Positions 52,837 to 60,659 of a stretch of DNA of 64,000 nucleotides are shown here, in pieces (position 1 is the stretch's first letter; each line of letters starts with the position of its first letter). Both the position numbers and the translations under genes were made by a program. The notes below the pieces were generated by a model. It saw only the letters and a program-made list of their open reading frames with translations, had not been told where the DNA came from and did no database searches. The DNA comes from Ferdinandcohnia sp036962685. Its GTDB lineage: Bacteria; Bacillota; Bacilli; Bacillales; Bacillaceae_L. Location of the stretch: the NCBI RefSeq assembly GCF_036962685.1, contig NZ_JBALOP010000010.1:1-64000 (forward strand), given 5' to 3'.

Positions 52837-53036
52837 GTGTAGAACCCCCAACTCCATGTCTTTTTACCTATATAACTAAAATTATAAACAAGCATTGTAA
52901 ATTCCCTGTAAAGATTATGTAAAGGGATTATATTTCGATTCCGTACCTTTCTTTCATTGGTCGAAAAATATACTATTTATTTCACTACTATCTGAATTAT
53001 TTGATACTATTATTTTATAAACAAGGAGGGATTACA

Positions 53037-53816
53037 GTGGTATTGGATTTGGTAAATGTTACACTTCGGCGTGACAATGCGCTTATTTTGGAGAATATTA
53101 ATTGGCAAATTGAAGAAGGAGAGCATTGGGTTCTATACGGACTGAATGGTTCTGGCAAAACTGCGTTATTAGACTTAATCAATGCCTATCATTTCCCTAC
53201 AAGCGGAGATGCTACCGTTCTGGGGTTTAAATTTGGAAAGATGTATCTCGGTGAGGAGCTTCGAAAGAATCTTGGCTTTGTATCCTCTTCCTTACAGGAA
53301 AAGTTCTACCCAACAGATAACGCGTTCGAGGTCGTCTTAAGTGGAGCTTTTGCTTCTATCGGTTTGTATGAAACCCCTACAGACGGGATGCGAGAAAGAG
53401 CAATTGAATTACTCGAGGAGCTTGGGTGTATTGGTTATGCTAATCGCGATTATGCAACCCTATCCCAAGGTGAAAAACAAAGGGTGTTGATTGCACGTGC
53501 ATTAATGGCAGATCCGTCAATTCTTATTTTGGATGAACCTACAAATGGTTTAGATTTTATCGCAAGAGAGCAATTATTAGATTCTATCGAAAAACTTGCC
53601 ATTAAAGAGGAATCGCCAACGATAATATATGTTACCCATCATGTTGAAGAAATTCTTCCCGTGTTTACGAAAACATTGCTTTTAAAAAGTGGCGAAGTAT
53701 TTGCTTCAGGACAAACCAATCAAATCATTACTAGTGAAATTCTTTCAACCTTTTTCAATCTCCCAGTACATGTTCATTGGGAAAATGACCGTCCTTATCT
53801 TTTAAAAGGAAACTAA
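53037..53816 (+). CDS. ylmA: ABC ATPase of the YlmA/ModF-like group
   Basis: A 259-residue ATPase; GTG start with AAGGAGGG six bases upstream. Walker A GLNGSGKTA, signature LSQGEKQRVLIARAL, Walker B ILILDEPTNGLD, switch IYVTHHVEE. It is alone, with no permease partner, like Bacillus YlmA. The final GTG/ATP role is unknown; a ribosome or transport accessory function is possible. Confidence 0.82.
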   Translation: MVLDLVNVTLRRDNALILENINWQIEEGEHWVLYGLNGSGKTALLDLINAYHFPTSGDATVLGFKFGKMYLGEELRKNLGFVSSSLQEKFYPTDNAFEVVLSGAFASIGLYETPTDGMRERAIELLEELGCIGYANRDYATLSQGEKQRVLIARALMADPSILILDEPTNGLDFIAREQLLDSIEKLAIKEESPTIIYVTHHVEEILPVFTKTLLLKSGEVFASGQTNQIITSEILSTFFNLPVHVHWENDRPYLLKGN

Positions 53817-53821
53817 AAAAT

Positions 53822-53852
53822 AGCCAGCCCCATGCCAAAAAAAGGGCTGGCT
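53822..53852. terminator. Bidirectional terminator between the YlmA-like gene and tpl
   Basis: AGCCAGCCC pairs with GGGCTGGCT; an A-run lies on one side and T-rich sequence on the other. Confidence 0.88.
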
Positions 53853-53857
53853 TTATT

Positions 53858-55261
53858 CTATTCCCCTGTAATCAACTTTGAATCACCTGATAGTGGAGAA
53901 AATCTTGCATTAAAGAATCGCAGTGTTGGAGGTTCGTAATCCATACGTAGCCCGCTAATCTGATCTCTTTTTTCATAGAGTGCCATCACCGAATCTGCAA
54001 CAACATCCATATGATTATTCGTATACACTCTTCTTGGGATTGTTAAACGAACTAGCTCTAGCTTTGGTTTATTATGATCGCCTGTTTCTTTATTTCTGCC
54101 TGCCGAGACAATCCCTCTCTCCATCGCTCTAACACCAGAATCTAAATAAAGTGCGGCTGCTAATGCTTGTGCCGGAAACTCCTCTTGGGCCAAATGTGAT
54201 AAAAATTGCCTTGCATCCAAATAGACAGCATGACCCCCAATTGGTTGAACAACTGGAATTCCAGCTTCAATCAACTGCTGCCCAAGATAACGGACCTGTT
54301 GGATGCGGTGCTGGATATAATGATCATCAATCGATTCATAGATTCCTTGTGCCATTGCTTCCATATCCCGTCCTGCCATTCCTCCGTAGGACGGCATTCC
54401 TTCATATACGACCACCAGTTCACGTGACCTCGCGTAGAGTTCTTCATCATTCATCGCAAGGAACCCGCCAATATTTACTAAGCAATCCTTTTTTCCGCTC
54501 ATTGTACAGCCATCTGAATAGGAAAGCATCTCTTTTAAAATATCCTTTATCCGATGATTTTCATAACCCGCTTCTCGTTCCTTGATAAAATACGCGTTCT
54601 CTACACATCTTGTTGCATCAAACATGACATCAATCCCATGATTTCTACATAGGTTATAAACCTCTCTCATGTTCTCCATGCTAACCGGCTGGCCACCCGC
54701 CATATTGACCGTCACTGCTACACAAACATATGGAATCCGCTCTGCACCGACTTCCTGAATAATTGCCTGCAATTTAGATAGATCTACATTCCCTTTAAAA
54801 GGATGCTCCGTCGTTGAATTATGCGCTTCATCAATGATGATATCAACAAATCTCGCCCCATTTAACTCCTGATGAGCACGGGTTGTTGTAAAATACATAT
54901 TCCCTGGCACTACATCACCTGGTTTTATTTTGAGCTGAGATAAAATATTTTCCGCTCCTCGTCCCTGATGTGTTGGCAAAACATACTTATACCCATATAT
55001 CTCCCTTACTGCCTGCTCAAGCCTTTTCCAGCTTTTACTCCCCGCATAAGCCTCATCTCCAACCATTAATGCGCTCCATTGGCGGTCGCTCATTGCACTT
55101 GTCCCGCTATCTGTTAGGAGATCGATATAGACATCCCGCGAATCGATCAAAAAAGTATTATAACCTGCTCGCTCCAATGCTTCTTTTCTTTCTTCATACG
55201 TTAGCATTGCTAATGGTTCTACTGCCTTAATTTTAAATGGTTCTGCTGTTCTTCTTTTCAC
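53858..55261 (-). CDS. tpl: Tyrosine phenol-lyase (beta-tyrosinase)
   Basis: A 467-residue fold-type I PLP enzyme that splits L-tyrosine to phenol, pyruvate and ammonia. The PLP Lys lies in TMSGKKDCLVNIGGF (K258 by analogy). It is called tyrosine phenol-lyase rather than tryptophanase because GVRAMERGIVSAGR keeps the phenol-binding Arg (R382), where tryptophanase has a hydrophobic residue, and the region MYFTTTRAHQE keeps the Thr. AYAGS near residue 71 and RRVYTNNHMDVVAD also match. GTG start after GAGGGG. Its source of regulation is not visible (no TyrR site recognised). Confidence 0.88.
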   Translation of the reverse strand: MKRRTAEPFKIKAVEPLAMLTYEERKEALERAGYNTFLIDSRDVYIDLLTDSGTSAMSDRQWSALMVGDEAYAGSKSWKRLEQAVREIYGYKYVLPTHQGRGAENILSQLKIKPGDVVPGNMYFTTTRAHQELNGARFVDIIIDEAHNSTTEHPFKGNVDLSKLQAIIQEVGAERIPYVCVAVTVNMAGGQPVSMENMREVYNLCRNHGIDVMFDATRCVENAYFIKEREAGYENHRIKDILKEMLSYSDGCTMSGKKDCLVNIGGFLAMNDEELYARSRELVVVYEGMPSYGGMAGRDMEAMAQGIYESIDDHYIQHRIQQVRYLGQQLIEAGIPVVQPIGGHAVYLDARQFLSHLAQEEFPAQALAAALYLDSGVRAMERGIVSAGRNKETGDHNKPKLELVRLTIPRRVYTNNHMDVVADSVMALYEKRDQISGLRMDYEPPTLRFFNARFSPLSGDSKLITGE

Positions 55262-55365
55262 CTGAACCCCTCCACATTTTTAGAAAATTCAATCTATCTA
55301 TAATGTAAAATATGTTCGGTGTGCTTCTCAAGAATCTCCATTGCACGATAAACGCTTTAAACCAA

Positions 55366-55398
55366 TAAAAAACGCCCTTCCGAAATCATCAGAAAGGC
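55366..55398 (-). terminator. Terminator downstream of the cupin gene
   Basis: On the minus strand GCCTTTC pairs (one G-U) with GGAAGGGC, then six U. It lies 200 bases past the cupin stop, so the repeat array at 55461 would be inside the cupin transcript. Confidence 0.6.
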
Positions 55399-55460
55399 AT
55401 ACCAAAATGGTATTGAAATATGGTTTCAAAACAGTCTGTTTCATTTTGCAACATCCATTT

Positions 55461-55535
55461 CAAACAAACGTTTGTTTAGCGTCCTAAGTCAATCGTATCA
55501 AGCACTTTAAAATTCAATCAAACGTTTGTTTAAAC
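55461..55535. repeat. Two-copy CAATCAAACG array (54-bp spacing)
   Basis: CAAACAAACGTTTGTTTAGC at 55461 and CAATCAAACGTTTGTTTAAA at 55515. It lies within the 340-base gap between the tpl start and the cupin 3' end. Confidence 0.85.
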
Positions 55536-55598
55536 GAGTTTCGGCAACAAGTTTTTTTACTGTTATATATGTAAAAGTAGCAATTTTATTATACTAAT

Positions 55599-56099
55599 CT
55601 ATTTTTTCTCCAGAGCAAGCTTGCGAATGACCTCTTCATGTTGGGGATAATCTTTTAGTAATTCCTTCTGAGTAAATAATTCAAAATCCTCGAATTCAAA
55701 TCCCGGTGAAACCATACAGCCAACAAGTGAAAATGTATTTTCCTCTTTAACCGAGGATCCGAATACCGAATTTTTAGGTACGAGAACTTGAGGAACCTCT
55801 CCTTTATCAAGGTTTAACCCAAGCTGTACTTCCTTGTATTCTCCTGATTCATCAATAATGTGGACCGTTAATGAGCTGCCACCATGGTAATACCAGAGCT
55901 CGTCTGATTTTATTCGATGTAAATGGGAGATATCCTCAGATCCCAGCAAAAAATAGATACTCGTATATAATTTTCTTTGTGTATCCTGCTCTGTATCAAT
56001 CATCACATCTGAAGCAAAAGTTTGCTTATAAAATCCACCTTCTGGATGTGGCTCAAGTCCGAGATGTGATATGTAAAACTGTGCGTCTTTTTCGTTCAT
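55599..56099 (-). CDS. Cupin protein, DUF985 family
   Basis: A 166-residue single cupin. EPHPEGGFYKQTF and SIYFLLGSEDISHLHRIKSDELWYYHGGSSLTVHI contain the metal-binding His/Glu set. The function of DUF985 cupins is unsettled (some are sugar epimerase-like). AAGGAG precedes the ATG. Confidence 0.82.
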   Translation of the reverse strand: MNEKDAQFYISHLGLEPHPEGGFYKQTFASDVMIDTEQDTQRKLYTSIYFLLGSEDISHLHRIKSDELWYYHGGSSLTVHIIDESGEYKEVQLGLNLDKGEVPQVLVPKNSVFGSSVKEENTFSLVGCMVSPGFEFEDFELFTQKELLKDYPQHEEVIRKLALEKK

Positions 56100-56177
56100 G
56101 TTTAAAACTCCTTCCGTAAATACTAAATAATAGTGTAACCTAACTTCTACAAGAACCTGTATGTTTTTATAATTGTC

Positions 56178-56305
56178 GGTTCCCCAGGTTGATGAAGGAC
56201 TGATTTAGAGGAAATCGTAGTCAGCTGGGTCTTCATAGCCTGGATGAAGACTCTTCACTCTAATATCCGGTCGCGTTCGGGTCTTCATAAACCCGATGAA
56301 GTTCT
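56178..56305. repeat. Three-unit array of the GGTCTTCAT...GATGAAGAC family
   Basis: Units at 56178 (diverged), 56228 and 56280: intervals 50 and 52. Each has a TCTTCAT/ATGAAGA dyad, as in the array at 21418. It lies just downstream of the ornithine-cyclodeaminase-like gene. Confidence 0.8.
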
Positions 56306-56372
56306 AGATATTTCAATAATGGCTCCATCCGACAGAAAACCTTTCGGACAGCCCACAGTTTTACACCTCAAC

Positions 56373-57350
56373 CTATGTGCCCACACCAACTTTTATTGCT
56401 TTTTCGTAGACTGCAGCTGCTACCGCTAAGTCAAAATAAGCGATTCCTACGGATTTAAAAAATGTAATTTCCTCATCATTTTCTCGGCCAGAAATTTTCC
56501 CGGTCACAAGCTCACCCAATTCCCCATGTAGATCATCAAAGCTCCAGATGCCTTTATTAGCAGGAATAATGAAGTCACCCGCTTCTTCTTTTACCCCTTC
56601 AACCGTATCCGCAACGATCTTTGAACACTTTAGAATCGTTTCTTCATCGACCTCTTGCATCTGCGGAAGATAAGAACCAACCCCGTTAATATGTGTTCCC
56701 GGCTGTAAGGCTTGCCCTGAAAAAACAGGTGATTCAGAGCGTGTTGCACATATGACGACATCGGCTTTTGAAACAGCCTCATCTGGGTCATCCATGATTG
56801 TGATTAATCCAGTGAATCTTGGGCTTCGTTTTGAAATTCGTTTTTCAAAAGCTGAAGCCTTTTCTCTCGTACGGTTATAAAGCATAATCTCTTTTATTTC
56901 ACGCACTTCTAAAACCGCCTCAAGCTGTTCCTCCGCCATTGCGCCAGTCCCAATTACCGCAACAGTGGATGCATCTTTTTTCGCCAAATGTTTTGTTGCA
57001 ATCCCACTGACCGCACCGGTCCGCAATCTAGTTAAATAAGAGGCATTTATACACGCGAGGTGCTCTCCATTGTCCGTATCACTTAGTAAAATCACACCTT
57101 GTGTTGTCTTCTTTCCCACGGATGGATTTTGCGGAAAAATGGTTACGACCTTCACAGCGGATTTTCCAACCGACTCCATTGCGCTTGGCATATATAGAGC
57201 GGATGCTTCCCTCTCTGGAAATCCAAGAACGGTTCGATGAGGATTTAATACTTTCCCCTCTTCAAAGGCAGTCAGTGCTTCCTCCAAATCCTTGATTGCA
57301 TCTGACATTGAATATAAGGAACGAATTTGAGATTCTGATAAAATAAGCAC
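56373..57350 (-). CDS. Ornithine cyclodeaminase / mu-crystallin family protein
   Basis: A 325-residue NAD(P)-binding protein, GTG start with AGAGGGG upstream. ARLRTGAVSGIAT-type residues appear as TRLRTGAVSGIATKHLA, and the Rossmann motif as VAVIGTGAMAEEQLEAV. Members convert ornithine to proline, or reduce ketimines, or act on alanine. Its nearness to rocD and rocR suggests ornithine or a related amino acid, but this is inference. Confidence 0.82.
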   Translation of the reverse strand: MLILSESQIRSLYSMSDAIKDLEEALTAFEEGKVLNPHRTVLGFPEREASALYMPSAMESVGKSAVKVVTIFPQNPSVGKKTTQGVILLSDTDNGEHLACINASYLTRLRTGAVSGIATKHLAKKDASTVAVIGTGAMAEEQLEAVLEVREIKEIMLYNRTREKASAFEKRISKRSPRFTGLITIMDDPDEAVSKADVVICATRSESPVFSGQALQPGTHINGVGSYLPQMQEVDEETILKCSKIVADTVEGVKEEAGDFIIPANKGIWSFDDLHGELGELVTGKISGRENDEEITFFKSVGIAYFDLAVAAAVYEKAIKVGVGT

Positions 57351-57384
57351 AGTATCCCCTCTTTCTTTTCTCTATCATACCATT

Positions 57385-57409
57385 AAAAAGAACCGCTGTT
57401 TCGCGGTCC
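57385..57409 (-). terminator. Terminator after the MHS transporter gene
   Basis: On the minus strand GACCGCGAAACAGCGGTTC folds with a short loop and runs into five U. Confidence 0.8.
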
Positions 57410-57420
57410 CCTTTAGCAAC

Positions 57421-58710
57421 TTACGCTATTTCCTCACTATCCAAATCTTCATTTTTTCGATCGCGAACGGCTGCTACAGCAATGAGTGAAATCACGGATG
57501 TTAAAATAATGTATAATGCAACAGGCACATAGGAGTCGTTAAATGCAGCAAGTAATGCAGTCGCGACAAGCGGCGCTGTTCCACCAGCAACAGCTGCCCC
57601 GATCTGATATCCTAATGTAATCCCTGTGTAGCGGACATTTGATTTAAATATCTCCGAAAACATTGTTCCAAGTACGGCAGTAATTGGTGCCCAAATGATT
57701 CCAAGTCCTAAAATCGTTGCAATCACAAGTAATGCAACAGATTTTTGATGGAGTAGCCAAAAATAAGGAAATGCATATAGCATCATTAAAATGGTACCAC
57801 CGACATAAAGCTTTTTACGACCAACTTTATCAGATAAATTCCCCATAATTGGGATTAAAATGGTGGTTACAATGGTTGCAATTGTGACTGCATTTAATGT
57901 TTCTGTCCGAGAAAAGCCAAGTTGCGTTGTCGCATATGAAACGATAAAAGTACCAAAAATATAGAATGGAGCTGTTTCAACAACCTTTGCTCCGATTGTG
58001 ATAAGAACCTCTTTCCAGTGTGTGCGCATCGTTTCAAAAAATGGAATCTTAGCAACCTGCCCCTTCTTTTGGACCTTTTTAAAGGAAGGCGTTTCTTCAA
58101 TTCCTTTTCGAATCCATAACCCGAATACGACCAGCAATGCGCTAAGAACAAATGGAACACGCCACCCCCATGACATGAAGGCTTCATCTGGTAATAACGT
58201 CATTAAAGATAATGCCAAAGTTCCGAGCAATAATCCGATTGTGACACCCATTTGTGGGACACTCCCAAAGAACCCCCTTTTTTCTTTCGGTGCATATTCG
58301 ACCGCAAGCAAAAGGGCTCCACCCCACTCACCGCCTAATCCAATCCCTTGAATAAGACGCAATAAAATGAGTAAAATCGGTGCAACTACTCCAATTTGGT
58401 TATATGTAGGAAGAAACCCCATAAGGACAGTCGCCCCTCCCATAAGTGAGAGTGTTAGCACCAATGTTTTCTTTCTTCCAATTTTATCGCCAATATGACT
58501 AAAAATGACTCCGCCAAGTGGTCGGATGAAAAATGACAGTGCGAATGAAGCATAGGCCAGCATTAACCCTACAGTGGGATCTTCGCTATGAAAGAATGCT
58601 GTATTAAAAACAAGTGCCGCAACTGTCCCATACAAAAAGTAATCGAACCACTCAATCGAACTACCTACAAGGCTTGCAATGAGAACTTTCTTCTCGACCT
58701 TTGTTTGCAT
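57421..58710 (-). CDS. MFS transporter, metabolite:H+ symporter (MHS) family
   Basis: A 429-residue carrier with MHS features: SSIEWFDYFLYGTVAALVF at helix 1, RPLGGVIFSHIGDKIGRKKTLVLTL (motif A), RLIQGIGLGGEWGGALLLAVEYAP, and NLSDKVGRKKLYVGG in the second half. MHS proteins take up organic acids, shikimate, proline or betaine with protons. The substrate is unknown; amino-acid context hints at one, weakly. Confidence 0.86.
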   Translation of the reverse strand: MQTKVEKKVLIASLVGSSIEWFDYFLYGTVAALVFNTAFFHSEDPTVGLMLAYASFALSFFIRPLGGVIFSHIGDKIGRKKTLVLTLSLMGGATVLMGFLPTYNQIGVVAPILLILLRLIQGIGLGGEWGGALLLAVEYAPKEKRGFFGSVPQMGVTIGLLLGTLALSLMTLLPDEAFMSWGWRVPFVLSALLVVFGLWIRKGIEETPSFKKVQKKGQVAKIPFFETMRTHWKEVLITIGAKVVETAPFYIFGTFIVSYATTQLGFSRTETLNAVTIATIVTTILIPIMGNLSDKVGRKKLYVGGTILMMLYAFPYFWLLHQKSVALLVIATILGLGIIWAPITAVLGTMFSEIFKSNVRYTGITLGYQIGAAVAGGTAPLVATALLAAFNDSYVPVALYIILTSVISLIAVAAVRDRKNEDLDSEEIA

Positions 58711-58898
58711 CGTGTTTCCCCCTTATAAAATATGAGCATTCCAATATTTGAACATATTCCATAAAAAGGACAGCTATTCAATTTTTACAAATATCGGGAA
58801 TTAAGTACTACTTCCGCGTTTTTCGAAATAAAACGAAATACATACAAAACACATGTATGCAAAAACTAGAGAGGAAAGATTCTGAAAGGAGAATGTAT

Positions 58899-59066
58899 AT
58901 GGGTCGTGGAAAAAGCTTTAACCATAAAGAAAAAGGCCATCCAGGAAATTTTCCAAAGAACAGCATAGCCGAGGAAAAAGACCATAGTCGCCAATTTGAA
59001 CAAATGGAAGGCATTGTCTCCCATGAAGCTTTTAAAAACCGAGTAAAAGAAGATGAAATGCCTTAA
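58899..59066 (+). CDS. 55-residue hydrophilic protein, function unknown
   Basis: AAAGGAG lies seven bases before the ATG. The protein is very hydrophilic and His/Lys-rich (MGRGKSFNHKEKGHPGNF...), without hydrophobic core. Its character recalls small spore-associated proteins of Bacillus, but I cannot place it in a family. Confidence 0.6.
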   Translation: MGRGKSFNHKEKGHPGNFPKNSIAEEKDHSRQFEQMEGIVSHEAFKNRVKEDEMP

Positions 59067-59072
59067 GAAAAC

Positions 59073-59107
59073 AAAAAGGATCAAAACAATGAGTCTTGAT
59101 CCTTTTT
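59073..59107. terminator. Bidirectional terminator before rocD's 3' end
   Basis: AAAAAGGATCAA pairs with TTGATCCTTTTT between convergent genes. Confidence 0.88.
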
Positions 59108-59111
59108 ACTT

Positions 59112-60314
59112 TTAACCTAGAACCTTCTCAATTCGTTCGATTGCCCAATCTAGCTCTTCTTTCGTCACAATTAAAGGTGGAGCAAATCGGATAACCGTGT
59201 CATGCGTTTCTTTACAAAGCAATCCTTCTTGCTTCAACGCCTCACAATATGGACGAGCGACCTCTGTTAGTTCAACTCCGATAAACAAACCGCGACCTCG
59301 AACTTCTTTAATCTTTGGATTTTTTATCTCTTTTAATCGATCTAGAAAATAGTCACCCAGTTCAAGAGAACGTTGAGCTAGGTTTTCCTCAATCAACACA
59401 TTCATTGATGCAATGGATACTGCGCAAGCCATTGGATTACCACCAAATGTTGAGCCATGCGAACCTGGATTAAACACACCCAACACATCTTTATTTGCCA
59501 CTACACAGGATATCGGGAACACTCCGCCACCAAGAGCTTTACCTAATATATACATATCAGGCTCAACTTCATCCCACTCACACGCAAACATCTTCCCGGA
59601 ACGGCAAAGCCCAGCTTGAATTTCATCTGCAATAAAAAGAACATCATTTTGTTGACATGTCTCATAAGCTTGTTTTAGGAAACCTTCTGGCGGAATCAGT
59701 ATTCCAGCCTCTCCTTGAATCGGTTCAATTAGAAATGCTGCTGTATTTTCAGTGATTGCATTTTTTAGCGCATCAATGTCACCATAAGGAATAAGCTTTA
59801 TTCCAGGAAGCATTGGACCAAAACCACGCTTATACTCCTCTTCAGAAGATAATGATACCGCGGTCATTGTGCGACCATGGAAGTTTCCAATACAAGCGAT
59901 AATTTCAGCCTGATTATCCTGAACTCCTTTTACATCATATGCCCATCTGCGCGCCGCCTTAATAGCCGTTTCAACTGCTTCTGCCCCCGTATTCATCGGA
60001 AGAGCCATCTCTTTATTTGTTATTTTACAAATTAATTCATACCAAGGCCCAAGCTGGTCATTATGAAATGCGCGTGATGTTAAGGTTACGCGGTCCGCTT
60101 GATCTTTTAAGGCTTGAATAATTTTAGGATGGCGGTGTCCCTGGTTAACTGCTGAATACGCACTTAACATATCCATGTACTTATTGCCTTCTGGGTCTTC
60201 AACCCACACACCATCCGCCTTTGAAATCACAATCGGTAGTGGGTGATAGTTATTTGCACCAAATTTTTCCGTTTGTTCAATGATTGTTTTTGAATCTGTT
60301 TTAAGTTGAGTCAT
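59112..60314 (-). CDS. rocD: Ornithine aminotransferase
   Basis: A 400-residue class III PLP aminotransferase that turns ornithine and 2-oxoglutarate into glutamate semialdehyde and glutamate in arginine catabolism. Features: MDMLSAYSAVNQGHRHPKI, MNTGAEAVETAIKAARRW, ACIGNFHGRTMTAVSLS, FIADEIQAGLCRSGKM, ILGKALGGGVFPIS (PLP Lys) and HGSTFGGNPMACAV. GGAGGA precedes the ATG. It has a sigma-54 promoter about 70-85 bases upstream and RocR-type sites beyond it. Confidence 0.95.
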   Translation of the reverse strand: MTQLKTDSKTIIEQTEKFGANNYHPLPIVISKADGVWVEDPEGNKYMDMLSAYSAVNQGHRHPKIIQALKDQADRVTLTSRAFHNDQLGPWYELICKITNKEMALPMNTGAEAVETAIKAARRWAYDVKGVQDNQAEIIACIGNFHGRTMTAVSLSSEEEYKRGFGPMLPGIKLIPYGDIDALKNAITENTAAFLIEPIQGEAGILIPPEGFLKQAYETCQQNDVLFIADEIQAGLCRSGKMFACEWDEVEPDMYILGKALGGGVFPISCVVANKDVLGVFNPGSHGSTFGGNPMACAVSIASMNVLIEENLAQRSLELGDYFLDRLKEIKNPKIKEVRGRGLFIGVELTEVARPYCEALKQEGLLCKETHDTVIRFAPPLIVTKEELDWAIERIEKVLG

Positions 60315-60383
60315 TATTTCATCCTCCTGTTTCCATTTGGCATATTAATTCCACTTAAGAATTGCTTCCTGCCTATTATGTTA

Positions 60384-60400
60384 TGCAAGAATCATGCCAA
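60384..60400 (-). promoter_or_regulatory. Sigma-54 (-24/-12) promoter of rocD
   Basis: On the minus strand TTGGCATGATTCTTGCA fits the consensus YTGGCACGNNNNTTGCW with one substitution (C to T). The GG and GC elements are intact and correctly spaced. Confidence 0.9.
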
Positions 60401-60518
60401 AATCTTTGTATAGGAATTCATTTTTCTTCTTAAAGGCGTATTATATTAGGGTTTTTTCTTTAAAATATATATTTTATAAAGGAATTCAACCTATACTATT
60501 TCCACTTGATAAAAGAGA

Positions 60519-60537
60519 ATGCAAAAATTATTTGCAT
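60519..60537. promoter_or_regulatory. RocR-type upstream activating site 1
   Basis: ATGCAAA-AATTA-TTTGCAT is a perfect 7-bp inverted repeat about 130 bases upstream of the -24/-12 promoter. It matches in style the RocR enhancer of Bacillus subtilis roc genes. Confidence 0.75.
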
Positions 60538-60560
60538 TTAATGATATCAACCCCCTATTT

Positions 60561-60580
60561 ATGCAAAAAATACTTTCGAT
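60561..60580. promoter_or_regulatory. Degenerate RocR-type half-site
   Basis: ATGCAAA followed six bases later by TTTCGAT; only the left half is intact. It may be a weak third site. Confidence 0.35.
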
Positions 60581-60592
60581 TCTCTATAAAAA

Positions 60593-60611
60593 GCGCAAAA
60601 TTTATATGCAC
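60593..60611. promoter_or_regulatory. RocR-type site 2, overlapping the rocR promoter
   Basis: GCGCAAA-ATTTA-TATGCAC is an imperfect version of site 1 with the same 5-base spacer. It ends 16 bases before TATAAT at 60628-60633, so it covers the rocR -35 region and could give negative autoregulation. Confidence 0.5.
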
Positions 60612-60659
60612 TTTCTTTTACTTTCCTTATAATAGAAATTAAGTAAAGGTGGCGATAAC

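Noticed and set aside
53858..55261. Tryptophanase (tnaA)
   Set aside because: Tryptophanases have a hydrophobic residue at the Arg position of MERG; the motifs here match tyrosine phenol-lyase.
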